Shown one piece after another: positions 6,987-18,026 of a DNA stretch of 38,303 bases (positions are counted from its first letter, which is position 1; each line of letters opens with the position of its first letter). The position numbers and the translations under genes are program-made. This DNA is from Lautropia sp. (GTDB lineage: Bacteria > Pseudomonadota > Gammaproteobacteria > Burkholderiales > Burkholderiaceae_E). The notes below the pieces were generated by a model that made no database searches, was not told where the DNA came from, and was given only the letters and a program-made list of their open reading frames with translations. The stretch spans positions 1 to 38,303 of the forward strand of contig JAUNLD010000025.1 in assembly GCA_030532425.1 (NCBI GenBank), given 5' to 3'.

Positions 6987-9043
6987 GGTTTTTCTTCTCC
7001 ATCGACGGGTTTGATCGAATCCGGCAGTATGGTGGCACCGAACTCGGCAATCAATGTCTTCACGAGGGGATCGTCCTGAATGGCCCGCACACTGTCGGCC
7101 TGGCGCTGCGCCTGGCGCGCCATCGCCCGCGCCACCGCCGTCTGCGTGCCGACCGGACCGACGCTCACCTGCAACACCACCGGCCGCCCCAATGCCTCGG
7201 CCAGCATGCCCTGGGCGCGCTCGACCAGCCCGGGTTCGGCCAGCATCTTCACGGCCACCTGCACGACGAAGCGGTCATCATGCAGCTCGCGCAGCTCACT
7301 GTTGATGAACAGCTGGCGCAACGTGGAGGTGGCTGGCAGGCGTGCGGCCAGTGCCGGCCAATCACCATCGAAACCGGCCACCCGGCCGGCAAAGCGGGCC
7401 GTGGCATCGGCCTGTGCCTCTGCCTGTGCCGCGGCATCATCGGCCGCCCCCTCGCGGCGCCCGTCCGCTTCCGCGTCGTCAGCCACAGCCGCTGCCGCGC
7501 CCGGCCCGACAGGCTGGGGCCGTGGCCGATGCGCCGGCGGATCCGTCCCGTGATCCGCCGGCGCGGCAGGGGTGTGGGCCGGTCGCGCCTGCGCCTGAAC
7601 CGGAGGCTGAGGCCGGGCCTGAGACGGGGGACCCGGAACAGGCGCCGCCGGTGCCTGTGCAGGCTCGGGGTCGGCAGACGGCGGACTGGCCGGCTGGCGT
7701 GCCCCCGTCCGTGGCGGCATCGCACCGCGGGCGGCCCCGGCATCGACTGCACGGCCCGGTGCACCTGCCGGCTCCCGCCCGGCACGACCCGCCCCGGCCT
7801 CGCGCCGCCCTCCTCCGTTCGTGCCGAGCCGCGCCGCCATCGCCATCATCGTGGCACGCGCGTCGGCCAGACGATCCGGGCCGGGGGCCGCCTGAGCGTC
7901 CCCGACCGGTCTGTTTCCTCCCGCAGGCGCGGCCACCGGCGCCAGCGCCAGGCTGTCGGTACGGAAGGCCAGCATCCGCAGCAGGCTCATCACGAAACCG
8001 GTCTGGGCATCAGGTGCCAGGGGCAGGTCTCGCACGCCATGGATGGCCACCTGATACCAGAGCTGCACTTCGGCGGGGTCGACCCGGGCCGCCAGCGGGT
8101 GGGCCTCGCCCTGCCCCACCTGCGCCAGCGCCACCTGCTGCAATTCGGCCGCCATGCTCAGCAGCACCTGATCGAGCGCCACGTTGCGGGCCGCGAGCCC
8201 GTCGGCGAACTGCACCACGGCAGCCGCATCCCCCTCGGCCAGCAGCGCCAGCAGCTGCGGCGCCAGATCGGCATCGACGGTACCGAGCATCTCCTGCACG
8301 GTCTGCTGGCGCACCTCACCGGCACCCAGTGCGATCGCCTGATCGAGCAGCGACAGGCCATCGCGCATGCTACCTCCCGCGGCCTTGCCGATCAGCGCCA
8401 GGCCGCCTGCCTCGAAGGGAATGGATTCGGCCTGCAGGACGTGGGCCAGGTGGCCAGCCACCTGCTGCGGGCTGACGTTGCGCAGACCAAACTGCATGCA
8501 GCGCGACAGCACCGTGACCGGCACCTTCTGTGGGTCGGTGGTGGCCAGCACGAAGATGACGTGCGGCGGCGGCTCTTCCAGCGTCTTCAGCATCGCGTTG
8601 AAGGCGTGGGTGGACAGCATGTGGACCTCGTCGATGACGAAGACCTTGTAGCGGCCGACGGTGGGCAGGTAGGCCGCGTTTTCCAGCACCACCGCCATTT
8701 CCTCGACCTTGCGGTTCGAGGCGGCATCCATCTCCAGATAATCGGGAAAGCGCCCTTCGTCGACACCGCGGCAGGCGCTGCATTGGCCACAGGGATGCGA
8801 GCTGACGCCCTTTTCGCAGTTGAGCGCCTTGGCCAGGATGCGGGCGATGGTGGTCTTGCCCACGCCACGGGTTCCCGTCAGCAGGTAGGCATGGTGCAGG
8901 CGCTGATGGTCGAGTGCGTGGCGCAATGCCCGGACGACCGTGTCCTGACCGACCAGGGAATCGAAATCACGGGGGCGCCACTTGCGGGCCAGAACCTGAT
9001 GGGGAGATTGTGCTTGCACCGGGTTGTCTGCCGGGCCGCGCAC
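6983..9043 (-). CDS. dnaX: DNA polymerase III subunits gamma/tau
   Basis: Clamp-loader ATPase of the replisome, 686 residues. The AAA+ module has Walker A GTRGVGKT at 57-64, the four-Cys zinc site Cys76/Cys85/Cys88/Cys91 (CGQCSAC), Walker B FVIDEVH at 135-141 and the SRC motif at 180-182. Domain III ends near residue 370. Residues about 380-560 form a long Pro/Ala/Gly-rich linker (tau domain IV). The C-terminal tau domain V follows ([19 protein letters not shown]), which contacts the polymerase. The start is GTG 9043 (AAAGG just upstream, close spacing); GTG 9019 is an alternative. I see no A-rich slippery heptamer of the E. coli type, so a shorter gamma form is not evident. It is preceded by ffs and coupled to ybaB. 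Confidence 0.95.
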   Translation of the reverse strand: MRGPADNPVQAQSPHQVLARKWRPRDFDSLVGQDTVVRALRHALDHQRLHHAYLLTGTRGVGKTTIARILAKALNCEKGVSSHPCGQCSACRGVDEGRFPDYLEMDAASNRKVEEMAVVLENAAYLPTVGRYKVFVIDEVHMLSTHAFNAMLKTLEEPPPHVIFVLATTDPQKVPVTVLSRCMQFGLRNVSPQQVAGHLAHVLQAESIPFEAGGLALIGKAAGGSMRDGLSLLDQAIALGAGEVRQQTVQEMLGTVDADLAPQLLALLAEGDAAAVVQFADGLAARNVALDQVLLSMAAELQQVALAQVGQGEAHPLAARVDPAEVQLWYQVAIHGVRDLPLAPDAQTGFVMSLLRMLAFRTDSLALAPVAAPAGGNRPVGDAQAAPGPDRLADARATMMAMAARLGTNGGGRREAGAGRAGREPAGAPGRAVDAGAARGAMPPRTGARQPASPPSADPEPAQAPAAPVPGPPSQARPQPPVQAQARPAHTPAAPADHGTDPPAHRPRPQPVGPGAAAAVADDAEADGRREGAADDAAAQAEAQADATARFAGRVAGFDGDWPALAARLPATSTLRQLFINSELRELHDDRFVVQVAVKMLAEPGLVERAQGMLAEALGRPVVLQVSVGPVGTQTAVARAMARQAQRQADSVRAIQDDPLVKTLIAEFGATILPDSIKPVDGEEKP

Positions 9044-9119
9044 GGCCTTTCAGGCTGGGGGACGGGAAAGGAAGTGCAGCCGGCCGACACCGGCCATGCC
9101 AACACCTTGATGAACAGGG

Positions 9120-9216
9120 GACGAGCCGAACCCTCGGCACTTGCAGGAACCGGTTATGGCTGCTTCCTTCCGGACCTGACCAGGTTCCCGGGCCACAATG
9201 CGAGGAGGCCCGTCCG
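9120..9216 (-). ncRNA. ffs: Signal recognition particle RNA (4.5S, small bacterial type)
   Basis: On the minus strand the hallmark apical part of domain IV is present: CCTGGTCAGGTCCGGAAGG followed by AAGCAGCC (about 9156-9183), holding the GGAA tetraloop and the asymmetric loop that bind Ffh. Flanks pair to close the rod: GGGAACC with GGTTCC, then CCTCG near the 5' end with CGAGG near the 3' end. Length is about 97 bases; the ends are estimated from the promoter and the closing stem. Placement just before dnaX matches the scr/ffs-dnaX-ybaB-recR order found in many bacteria. The RNA joins Ffh to target inner-membrane proteins to the translocon. Confidence 0.93.
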
Positions 9217-9222
9217 GGGCCG

Positions 9223-9250
9223 ATTGTATATCAGTCGCGGCAGCTGTCGA
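9223..9250 (-). promoter_or_regulatory. Promoter of ffs
   Basis: On the minus strand TCGACA (9250-9245), a 16-base spacer and TACAAT (9228-9223) make a sigma-70 type promoter. Transcription would begin near 9216, exactly at the predicted 5' end of the SRP RNA. Confidence 0.65.
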
Positions 9251-9463
9251 GCCAGCACCACCTTTTTGGGCGCATGGGCCCGATGCGGCGAGCCTTTTCT
9301 GGATAATGAGGGATGGCCAGGCAAGGACCGTGCCCCGGGGGGCTGGTGGTGCACAGGCATCGTCGCCAGATTTTGCAGCCCCCCACGCCGGCAGCCCCCT
9401 GCACCGCCACGGACGGGCAACCGTGTTATTTTTAGCCCCCCTACAGGAGATTTCCAGGAAGTC

Positions 9464-9784
9464 ATGGGTATCAAGAACGTTTCTGCCGAAAGCTTCGACG
9501 CGGACGTGTTGCAATCGGACGTCCCGGTGCTGGTCGATTTCTGGGCCGAATGGTGCGGTCCGTGCAAGCTGATCTCGCCGATCCTCAGCGAGGTGTCGCA
9601 GGACTACAAGGACCGGATGGCGATTGCCAAGGTCAATGTCGACGAGAATCAGGCCATCGCCGCCAAGTACGGCATTCGTGGCATCCCGACGCTGATGCTG
9701 TTCCGCAACGGCACGCTGGTGGGCACCAAGGTGGGCGCCGTCTCCAAGGGCCAGCTGACGGCCTTCATCGACAGCAACCTCTGA
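9464..9784 (+). CDS. trxA: Thioredoxin 1
   Basis: Cytosolic dithiol-disulfide oxidoreductase of 106 residues that reduces ribonucleotide reductase, PAPS reductase and other proteins. The fold is complete: VLVDFWAEWCGPCKLISPIL carries the active-site WCGPC, followed by the buried KVNVDEN strand, the cis-proline loop GIRGIPTLMLF and the GAVSKGQL end. The start ATG has AGGAGA and AGGAAG purine stretches upstream. It stands divergent from ffs-dnaX and upstream of rho, as in many proteobacteria, but a 600-bp gap with a rho promoter suggests it is transcribed mostly on its own. A TGGATAAT at 9300-9307 could be its -10 box, without a clear -35. Confidence 0.97.
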   Translation: MGIKNVSAESFDADVLQSDVPVLVDFWAEWCGPCKLISPILSEVSQDYKDRMAIAKVNVDENQAIAAKYGIRGIPTLMLFRNGTLVGTKVGAVSKGQLTAFIDSNL

Positions 9785-9871
9785 GCAGGGGGCACGGCAT
9801 GGCCGGCTGATGGTGGCTTGCCGTCCCGTCCGTGCCGGATGAACCCCTGGCGTGCCCCTGCCCGGCACGGG

Positions 9872-9892
9872 GGCAGCCACCCCGTGGCTGCC
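9872..9892. terminator. Hairpin downstream of trxA
   Basis: GGCAGCCAC-CCC-GTGGCTGCC, a perfect 9-bp stem with a three-base loop about 88 bp after the trxA stop. No T run follows, so it is either a transcript-end stabiliser or an imperfect terminator. Confidence 0.45.
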
Positions 9893-10064
9893 GGCTGCCA
9901 GTGGCCCTGGCCCTGCCCCGCAGAGGGTGCCCCACCGGCCGGATGTGCATTCCGATGCGCGTTGCTCCGGGCGTGACCATGGCCATCGGCCATGGCGCCA
10001 CAGGGGCGACAGCCAGGCAGCCGCCACCGCACGACACACCCGGCCATGTGCCCCGCCGCATTTT

Positions 10065-10093
10065 TTGCGAAAAGGCCACTTTCGTAGTACAGT
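10065..10093 (+). promoter_or_regulatory. Promoter of rho
   Basis: TTGCGA (10065-10070), 17-base spacer, TACAGT (10088-10093). Both boxes and spacing fit sigma-70, and the site is directly after a T6 stretch in otherwise GC-rich DNA. Confidence 0.62.
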
Positions 10094-10385
10094 CCTGAGC
10101 CAATCCCGATCGGGTACCCGCCGGCAGCCAGTATCGCTGCCCCGGCACCTGCGCAGACCTCGGCATCGCCCCGCTCCGCATCCTCACCCGCCATCGGCCA
10201 TTCAGCCGTGCCAGCCGGAAACTGTCCCGCCGAAAGGCCTGTATCGCCTTTCGTGCCGTAGCTTTCCACCCGACCGGCCCCCGACCCACGCTGGTCATCC
10301 GCTGCATTCCCGCATTCATTCAGACTGGGCGCACCCGTGCGACACGCACCGTGCGCGATTTCGACCAACCTACCTTCCCACTGAT

Positions 10386-11651
<1,266 letters not shown>

Positions 11652-11816
11652 GGCTCGCCTTCCCCAAACCGTGCGCTGCCGGCGATCCTGCCACGCCTGA
11701 CCAGCCGGCCGCCTGTGCGGCGCCATGTGCCCTGTGCCGGGTGCCTGGTGCGCCCGCGGTGCCGTAGCCAGCACACGGGGACGCCCCTGTTCATGACTCG
11801 CGCCGGGAGAACCCTC

Positions 11817-12191
11817 ATGCCCATCCGTTTGAAAGACCTGCTCTGGCCGCTGGTGGCCCTGGCCGTGATGCTGGTGCTGCGCTACCTGGTGGTGGAAAAC
11901 ACCGAGGTGGCGCTGAGCTGCGACGTGCAGCCCTGGAGTCTTGCCTGCGCGCCGCGCACGGCACTGGTGCTGTTTGCCTATCACCAGTATCTGGGCCTGC
12001 TGGCCCTGCTGCTGGCCCTGCTGGCCACCTGGCGGCGCACCCGCTTCACCGCGCGGCTGGCCCTGGCTGTCAGCATGGCGGGCCTGACGCTCTATTCCTA
12101 CGAACCCTCAGCGGCCGCGCTGCTGGTGGCCGCGATGGTGCTGGTGCGGATCAATCAGGACGAGGCCCAGGCGGCTGCACAGACTGCCTGA
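11817..12191 (+). CDS. Small hydrophobic membrane protein of unknown function
   Basis: 124 residues, not recognised as a known family. Three or four hydrophobic segments are visible: residues 7-22 (DLLWPLVALAVMLVLRYL), 44-70 (TALVLFAYHQYLGLLALLLALLATW), 78-92 and 98-112. Between the first two is a short stretch with two cysteines (SCDVQPWSLAC), which may form a periplasmic disulfide. CGGGAGA precedes the ATG at 11817 by a normal distance; an in-frame ATG at 11793 would add eight residues. It lies between rho and the glucan gene pair, separated from the latter by a bidirectional terminator, so shared function with either is unproven. Confidence 0.7.
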   Translation: MPIRLKDLLWPLVALAVMLVLRYLVVENTEVALSCDVQPWSLACAPRTALVLFAYHQYLGLLALLLALLATWRRTRFTARLALAVSMAGLTLYSYEPSAAALLVAAMVLVRINQDEAQAAAQTA

Positions 12192-12317
12192 GCCCGCCAC
12201 GGCCAACTGGCGAGCCCGCTTCGGACGATCCCGGCCTGCCGACCGCGGGCCATCTTTCCCCCTTCAGGCCTCCTTCAGGCTGCCCCTCAAGCCCCCTTCC
12301 GGCTTCCCTTCACGCAG

Positions 12318-12340
12318 AAACGGCCCTGTCAGGGCCGTTT
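12318..12340. terminator. Bidirectional terminator between the small membrane gene and the GH17 gene
   Basis: AAACGGCCCTG-T-CAGGGCCGTTT: 11-bp perfect arms with A-rich and T-rich ends on both strands. It lies between two convergent genes, about 130 bp from each stop, and should work in both directions. Confidence 0.75.
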
Positions 12341-12472
12341 CCGTTTCAGCTTCCAAAACAAAAGCTTCAGACACAAGAGCTTCAGAAGGGGGGGCAAGTC
12401 CAGCTTCTGCTGCCGCAACCGCAGCTTAGACGGGGCCGGGCGCGCGCAGCGAGCGCGCACAAGCGCCGGTCA

Positions 12473-14128
12473 TCAACGGAAATCGCGCCGGCTGACTGCC
12501 CAGTAACGCCAGTCCGAGGCCAGACCGGCCATCACCACCAGCGTGGCGGCAAAGCGCAGCGATTCGCCATTGGCAAAGCCCTCGATCAGGGCAAAGCCGA
12601 TGGCCCCCAGCAGGCAGATGCCGGCCAGCAGGCGCTCCTCGACCGCACCGGCCAGCCGCAACCCCTGCAGCCGCGCCAGCAGCAGTGCAAACACCGGCAG
12701 CACATAGAGCACCGTGGGGAAGCCCCGGTAGCGGGCATCGAAAACCAGCAGCAACGCCATCAGCGCACCGCCGAACAGCAGGATGGTGCGGCAGATCCCC
12801 AGCCAGTCGAGCAGATCGAAATGGGCACGGCGGCGCTGCCACAGCTCGGACAGCGAAGGCAGGCGCATGCCCCGCAGCGTCGAGCCGGCAGGACCACCAC
12901 GTTCTTTCAGGCCGATGACGCTCAGGCGCAGGGCCAGCAACGCCATCAGTACCGTGACGGCACAGAAGAACAGGGTGCTGCTCCATTCGAGCAGGTTGCG
13001 GTTCCAGACGGCCAGATAGCGGTATTGCAGCACCACCAGGCTGCCCGTGGCCACCCCGCCCGCCAGCAGCTGCAACCAGGCCATGCCACCCTTCACCTGC
13101 CAGACCACGCCCAGCAGGGCCAGCGCCAGCAGGCCGATGCCGCCCCCCACCCAGCCCCAGTACCAGCCGGGGTCTTCGGCCACCGGGCCGGAGGCGGGGA
13201 ACTTGGGCAGGCCGTTGCTGTCGAAGACACCCCAGTTGCCTCCCATCGCACCTTCCTGCCCCCGCTTCCAGGGCTGGTCGAAGCCTTCGATGAAGTTGTA
13301 GTCGAGCTGATGCTCGGCAGCCGCCACGCTGAATTCACGCATGAAGCGTGCCTCGTTGACCCGGCTGGCCACGGCGGCATCCCGCTGGCGCCCTGCGCTG
13401 GGCCAGCCGGTTTCGCCGATCAGCACGTCCTTGCCGTCAAAGAGCTTGCGCATCGCCTCGGCGGTGCTGGTGATGTGGCTGATGGCATCGTGGATGCCGA
13501 CCGGATGGTCCTCCCAGTAGGGCAGGATGTGGACGGTGACGAAGGAGACATGACGGGCCAGCTCGGTGTTGACGCTCCAGAACTCCCAGACGTCGGCGTA
13601 GGTGACCGGCACCGGCACGTTCGTGCGCACCCGGTCGATGTACTCGGCCAACACCTTGGGCGAAAGCTCGCGGCGCAGCAGCACCTCGTTGCCGACCACC
13701 ACCCCCCGCACGGTGTCGGGGTGGGCATTGGCCAGCCGGATCGCCTCGCGGACCTCGATCTCGTTCTTGTCACGCTCGCGCCCCAGCCAGACGCCCATCA
13801 GCACCTTCATGCCCAGCGAGCGGGCCACTTCGGGCACCTTGTCCATGCCCTGAATGACCGAATAGGTGCGCACGCACTGCGACCGGGCCGACAGGATCTT
13901 CAGGTCTTCGCGCAGGCGGGCCTCGCTGACGCTGGCCTGGGCGTGCATGGGGCTTTCGCCAGGCTTGCGGAATGGCGCGTAAGAGACGCACTGCAGCTTG
14001 TCCGAGGCAGCTTCGGCCATGGGTTGCGGGCGGCCCAGCCCGAACCACCAGCCAAGGATCAGGCCGGCAGCCACACAGCAGAGCAGGCATGACAACAGGA
14101 CACGGTTGCGCGAGACGAACAGGGACAT
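12473..14128 (-). CDS. Membrane-anchored GH17-domain protein (beta-1,3-glucan hydrolase/transglycosylase type)
   Basis: 551 residues. An N-terminal membrane segment (about 10-32) leads to a GH17 domain (about 45-315), which would face the periplasm. The expected catalytic glutamates are present: Glu148 in VGNEVL and Glu239 in IGETGWPS, with VHILPYWE and NFIEGFDQPWK between and after them. Seven further membrane segments fill residues 330-551. No glycosyltransferase domain follows. GH17 domains of bacterial NdvB-like proteins are known to elongate or branch beta-1,3-glucan chains, so this protein may remodel glucan made by the divergent GH17-GT2 synthase. I start at ATG 14128; the frame is open to 14197. 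No clear Shine-Dalgarno sequence is visible. Confidence 0.85.
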   Translation of the reverse strand: MSLFVSRNRVLLSCLLCCVAAGLILGWWFGLGRPQPMAEAASDKLQCVSYAPFRKPGESPMHAQASVSEARLREDLKILSARSQCVRTYSVIQGMDKVPEVARSLGMKVLMGVWLGRERDKNEIEVREAIRLANAHPDTVRGVVVGNEVLLRRELSPKVLAEYIDRVRTNVPVPVTYADVWEFWSVNTELARHVSFVTVHILPYWEDHPVGIHDAISHITSTAEAMRKLFDGKDVLIGETGWPSAGRQRDAAVASRVNEARFMREFSVAAAEHQLDYNFIEGFDQPWKRGQEGAMGGNWGVFDSNGLPKFPASGPVAEDPGWYWGWVGGGIGLLALALLGVVWQVKGGMAWLQLLAGGVATGSLVVLQYRYLAVWNRNLLEWSSTLFFCAVTVLMALLALRLSVIGLKERGGPAGSTLRGMRLPSLSELWQRRRAHFDLLDWLGICRTILLFGGALMALLLVFDARYRGFPTVLYVLPVFALLLARLQGLRLAGAVEERLLAGICLLGAIGFALIEGFANGESLRFAATLVVMAGLASDWRYWAVSRRDFR

Positions 14129-14519
14129 GAATGGACGATCCAAAAAAGGCGGGCGACGGCATGGGTGCCGGGGCACCCGGAACCGCGATGATGCCATGAG
14201 CCGCGGCAGACCGCATCGCCAGGCATGTCACGGACGGCAGCACCCGGCCAAGGATAGCGGATCGGCCCGGCCGGCCCGCCGCTTTGTCCTGCCGGCGTGA
14301 CGGACAACATCGGCAACGATCATGTTTCAAGCTGAAAATAGACGCTACAGACCGGTCATCCGTCCCGGGCCCCGAACGCATAGAATGCCAGGCGGTTCGT
14401 GGCCTGCCCGGATGGCGCCCGTCCGAGCGCAACCGGAACGGGCATCGTGCAGAATCACGGCCGTGCACCACCGGATGCACCTGCCTCTTCACCCTGTCAC
14501 ATACGCTGGAATCCCTGCC
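14129..14519. other. Divergent intergenic region of the GH17 pair
   Basis: 391 bp between the two divergent starts, which must contain promoters for both. A more AT-rich patch occurs at about 14320-14345, but I cannot assign -35/-10 boxes with confidence. No gene is seen; the frame of the synthase stays open across part of it without glucan-synthase features. Confidence 0.6.
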
Positions 14520-17357
14520 ATGTCCGTATCGGACTCTTCCACGCCCTCGCCGACGCCCTTTCATGCCGATCCGCCACAGGGTTATCACCCCACCCGGCAC
14601 TTCACCATCGGCCGTTTCCTGGGGGCGGCCTTCCTGGCGCTGGCACTGGCCGTGCTCAATTTCGTCATCTGGGACCGGATCAATCCGCTGGTCGACGCGC
14701 CCGCCTTCTTTGGCAAGATCAGCGGCCTGGCCTACAACTCGGCCCAGCGCTGGGACAACCCGCTGGAAGGCAAGTACGCCGAGAACGACTCGATCCAGGA
14801 AGACTTCAGGATCCTGTCCAATTACACCAGCCGTGTCCGCACCTACAGCAGCAGCGACCAGCCCTCGATTCCGGCGCTGGCCGAAAAGGCCGGCCTGCAC
14901 CTGACGGCAGGCGTCTGGGTGAGCAAGGACGAGAAGCGCAACCAGAAGGAGTTCGACGCGATCGAGAAGGCCGTGCAGGAAACCAGCTCGATCGAGCGCG
15001 TCATCGTCGGTAACGAACAGGTGCTGCACGCCGGCCAGACGCCGGCCGAACTGATCCGCAACATCCGCGAGGTCAAGCGCCGGGTGCGCAAGCCCGTATC
15101 CACCGCCGAACCGTGGCACGTCTGGATCCGCTACCCCGAGCTGGCCGCCAACGTCGACTTCATCACCGTGCACCTGCTGCCCTACTGGGAGGGACTGCCG
15201 GTGCAACAGGCGCTCGATTACACCTTTGGCCGGTTGCGCCAGGTGCAGGAGCGCTTCCCCGACAAGCAGGTCATCATCGGCGAGGTCGGCTGGCCCAGCC
15301 AGGGCGACCGCCGCGATTCGTCACGTGCCTCGCCCGCCAGCCAGGCCGAGTTCATCCGCGGCTTTCTGGTGCGCGCCGGCGCCATGAAGCTCGACTACTT
15401 CCTGATGGAAGGCATCGACCAGCCCTGGAAGATCGAGCTGGAAGGCCGCGCCGGTCCGTACTGGGGCTATCTGGACGCCTATCGCGTGCCCAAATACAGC
15501 CTGACCGGCCCGATCGAGCGTGACCCGACCTGGGAGACCAAGGCCGCCCTGGCCTCGGTGATCGGTGTGCTGGCCCTGTTCTGGTTCATGTATGCGTTTT
15601 CCAATCTGCAACTGCCCAGCCGCATTGCCTTCGGCATCGTCCTGCAGGCCGTGATCTCGCTGTTTGCGTGGCTGGTGGCCCTGCCCTTCGATTACTACAT
15701 GCGTCCGATCGACTGGACCTTCCTGGTGATCCTGGTGCCATCGCTGCTGGCCATGAGCGGCATCCTGCTCTCCCACTTCTTCGAGTTCGTCGAGATGTTC
15801 TGGCCGGGCAACCTGCGACGTGTCTACCGGCCACACCCGCTGCCGGCCGGCCACCGCGAACCCAAGGTGTCGATCCACCTGGCCTGCTGCAACGAGAACC
15901 CCGACACGGTGATCGCCACCGTGCGCAGTCTGGCCAACCTCGATTACGACAACTACGAGGTGCTGGTCATCGACAACAACACCAGGGACGAGAAGCTCTG
16001 GAAACCGGTGGAGGCCTACATGGCCACGCTGCCGGAAAACTTCCGCTTCTTCCACCTGCCCAAGTGGCCCGGCTACAAGGCCGGTGCACTCAACTTCGGT
16101 CTGGAGCAGACGGCGCCCGACGCCGAGATCGTGGCCGTGGTGGATGCCGACTACGTGGTGGTGCGCCGCTGGCTGAAGGATCTGGTCATCTACTTCGAGG
16201 ATCCGAAGACCGGCGTGGTGCAGTCTCCGCAGGCTCACCGCGGCTGGAGCCGGCATGCCTTCCGGCGGATGATGAACTTCGAATACGATGGCTTCTTCCG
16301 CATCGGCATGCACCATCGCAACGAGCGCAACGCCATCATGCAGCACGGCACGATGATCATGGTGCGTGCCGACGCCCTGAAGCGCCTCGGCCAGTGGTCG
16401 GAATGGTGCATCTGCGAGGACGCCGAGCTGGCCCTGCGGCTGCTGGATGCCGGCTACGAGCTGCGCTATGTCGACGTGGTGATGGGCCGTGGCCTGACGC
16501 CCGACACCTTCGCCGCCTTCAAGAAGCAGCGCCGGCGCTGGGCCCAGGGGGCCATGCAGATCCTCAAGGGCCAGTCGCGGATGCTGTTCGGCAAGAGCAA
16601 CCTCACCCATGCCCAGCGCTACCACTTCGTCGGTGGCTGGTTCTCGTGGCTGGGCGATGCGCTGCACCTGCTGTTCGCGCTGGCCGCCATCGCCTGGAGC
16701 ATCGGCATCATCGCGGCGCCCCACCTGTTCAGCCTGCCGATCCTGCTGTTCACGATCCCGCTCATCGCCTTCTTCTTCTTCAAGGCGCTGATGGGGCCGC
16801 TGCTGTACATGCGGCGGGTGCGCTGCTCGCAGAAGGATGTCTGGGGCTCGGCCCTGGCCGGCATGGCCCTGTCGCACGCCATCGCCCAGGGTGTCTATGC
16901 CGGGCTATGGAACAAGACGGCCGTCTTCGAGGTGACCGAGAAAGGCGGTGGCCTGGGGACATCGGCCGCGTCGGTTGCAGCCGATGCGGCCAGTGACGGC
17001 GCCGGCAGCACCCCACCGGCCGACGGCAGCGCCCCTCAAACCGCCGCCCCCGCACCGGCCAAGGCGCCCAAGCCGGCACCGGGCAGTGCCTGGGGTGGCG
17101 TCCGGGAGGAAGCCCTGCTGCTGGCCGGCCTGCTGGTGGCCGCCTTCGGCATCTGGATGACCCGCCTGCCGAACCATCTCGAATCGGCGATGTGGATCGT
17201 CGTGCTGTTGCTGCAGGCCGTGCCCTATCTGGCCTCGGTGATCTGTGCACTGATCTCCACCGCCACCGCGCAGGGCATCGAGAAAAAGCCGGCACGCCAG
17301 CGCGGCAAGGCTGCATCCCAGCCGGCCGACAAGCCGGCTACCGCAACAGGGGCCTGA
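14520..17357 (+). CDS. GH17-GT2 fusion membrane protein, NdvB-type beta-(1,3)-glucan synthase
   Basis: 945 residues. A first membrane segment (about 32-52) precedes a GH17 domain (about 65-330) with Glu166 in VGNEQVL and Glu255 in IGEVGWPS. Membrane segments lie near 345-440. The cytosolic GT2 domain (about 465-700) has [11 protein letters not shown] at 542-544, the [11 protein letters not shown] acidic motif and QRRRW at 670-674, the signature of processive synthases. More membrane segments, an Ala/Pro/Lys linker (about 830-865), two final segments and a basic tail complete it. This is the layout of Pseudomonas NdvB-like proteins, which make periplasmic cyclic or linear beta-1,3-glucans linked to osmotic adaptation and biofilm tolerance. 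The linkage made here is inferred. The ATG at 14520 has no strong Shine-Dalgarno sequence. Confidence 0.88.
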   Translation: MSVSDSSTPSPTPFHADPPQGYHPTRHFTIGRFLGAAFLALALAVLNFVIWDRINPLVDAPAFFGKISGLAYNSAQRWDNPLEGKYAENDSIQEDFRILSNYTSRVRTYSSSDQPSIPALAEKAGLHLTAGVWVSKDEKRNQKEFDAIEKAVQETSSIERVIVGNEQVLHAGQTPAELIRNIREVKRRVRKPVSTAEPWHVWIRYPELAANVDFITVHLLPYWEGLPVQQALDYTFGRLRQVQERFPDKQVIIGEVGWPSQGDRRDSSRASPASQAEFIRGFLVRAGAMKLDYFLMEGIDQPWKIELEGRAGPYWGYLDAYRVPKYSLTGPIERDPTWETKAALASVIGVLALFWFMYAFSNLQLPSRIAFGIVLQAVISLFAWLVALPFDYYMRPIDWTFLVILVPSLLAMSGILLSHFFEFVEMFWPGNLRRVYRPHPLPAGHREPKVSIHLACCNENPDTVIATVRSLANLDYDNYEVLVIDNNTRDEKLWKPVEAYMATLPENFRFFHLPKWPGYKAGALNFGLEQTAPDAEIVAVVDADYVVVRRWLKDLVIYFEDPKTGVVQSPQAHRGWSRHAFRRMMNFEYDGFFRIGMHHRNERNAIMQHGTMIMVRADALKRLGQWSEWCICEDAELALRLLDAGYELRYVDVVMGRGLTPDTFAAFKKQRRRWAQGAMQILKGQSRMLFGKSNLTHAQRYHFVGGWFSWLGDALHLLFALAAIAWSIGIIAAPHLFSLPILLFTIPLIAFFFFKALMGPLLYMRRVRCSQKDVWGSALAGMALSHAIAQGVYAGLWNKTAVFEVTEKGGGLGTSAASVAADAASDGAGSTPPADGSAPQTAAPAPAKAPKPAPGSAWGGVREEALLLAGLLVAAFGIWMTRLPNHLESAMWIVVLLLQAVPYLASVICALISTATAQGIEKKPARQRGKAASQPADKPATATGA

Positions 17358-17464
17358 GCCCCGGCCCCTGCGCCCGCCCGGACAGCCACGGGCCAACGGC
17401 GGGCGCAGGCTCCTTCACCCAGCCGATCACCGGCATGCCTGTACGGACAAACGGCGCCAGCGCG

Positions 17465-17492
17465 TTGCACGGGCAAATCAAACCGTTATAAT
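17465..17492 (+). promoter_or_regulatory. Promoter of rpmE2
   Basis: TTGCAC (17465-17470), 16-base spacer, perfect TATAAT (17487-17492). Transcription would start near 17499, giving a leader of about 67 bases before the rpmE2 ATG. Confidence 0.78.
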
Positions 17493-17565
17493 GGCCGTTT
17501 CCTGCCGTATTGAGCGTGCGTTTTTACCAGCTTGTTTTTCGGCGCAGACACCTACACAACCCGAT

Positions 17566-17829
17566 ATGAAAGAAGGCATTCACCCTGATTACCGTGAAGT
17601 CGTGTTCCAGGACATGGCCAACGGTTTCAAGTTCATCACGCGCTCGACGGTGCAGACCCGTGAAACCATCAAGATGGATGACGGCAAGGAATATCCGCTG
17701 ATGAAGCTGGACGTCACCTCCGAATCGCACCCGTTCTACACCGGCGCCCAGCAGCGCATCATCGAGACCGGCCGCGTCGAGAAGTTCCGCCAGAAGTTCG
17801 CCCGTACCGGCATCAGCGCCAAGGCCTGA
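17566..17829 (+). CDS. rpmE2: 50S ribosomal protein L31, type B (zinc-free)
   Basis: 87-residue L31 of the large ribosomal subunit. [17 protein letters not shown] and [21 protein letters not shown] are the family signatures. It contains no cysteine, so it is the zinc-independent type B paralogue (YkgM-like), which in several bacteria replaces the zinc-binding form under zinc limitation. No zinc-regulator site is obvious at its strong promoter, so it may be the constitutive L31 here. It is a single-gene unit with its own promoter and terminator. The frame is open back to 17491, but that part overlaps the promoter. Confidence 0.96.
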   Translation: MKEGIHPDYREVVFQDMANGFKFITRSTVQTRETIKMDDGKEYPLMKLDVTSESHPFYTGAQQRIIETGRVEKFRQKFARTGISAKA

Positions 17830-17875
17830 TCGCCCTCGTGCCTGCACTGCCCCCGCCTGCGGGCTGGGGCCATCC

Positions 17876-17908
17876 AAAGCCCTGGCCTGTGCCGGGGCTT
17901 TGTCTTTA
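17876..17908 (+). terminator. Terminator of rpmE2
   Basis: AAAGCCCTGGC-CTGT-GCCGGGGCTTT: an 11-bp stem with one T-G pair, followed by TGTCTTTA. It lies about 47 bp past the stop. Confidence 0.75.
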
Positions 17909-18026
17909 GGGAGCACCTGCGGCCACCGCCACCCGGAAGCCGAGGATGCACCGACGGGTTTTTCCGGTCAGCCCTGCCATCTGGTCGACAATGGAAGCCC
18001 CTCGATCGGCCTTACAGGATCGGACG

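Larger units (their letters stand above)
9785..10385. other. Long trxA-rho intergenic region / rho leader
   Basis: 601 bp without a supported gene. The rho frame is open throughout, but the translation is Pro/Arg/His-rich and matches no N-terminus of Rho. It holds a hairpin at 9872-9892, a perfect inverted repeat CCATGGCC-ATC-GGCCATGG at 9977-9995, and a promoter at 10065-10093. The transcript from that promoter would have a leader of about 285 bases, C-rich and G-poor in places, which fits known self-regulation of rho by Rho-dependent termination in its leader. Confidence 0.7.

Noticed and set aside
6983-9043. Programmed frameshift in dnaX for a gamma product
   Set aside because: No A-rich slippery heptamer was found in the coding strand between the clamp-loader core and the tau domains.
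9122-9150. tRNA-like TTC motif (gggttcggctcg on the minus strand)
   Set aside because: It is the 3' side of the SRP RNA; no cloverleaf can be drawn.
7280-9463. Plus-strand open frame running into trxA (834 codons)
   Set aside because: The only supported part is trxA from 9464; upstream it is antisense to dnaX and crosses the SRP RNA.
9852-10385. Upstream in-frame extension of rho (about 178 codons)
   Set aside because: Frame is open only because of high GC; the sequence is Pro/Arg/His-rich, contains a promoter, and Rho proteins start at MYLSELK-like sequence.
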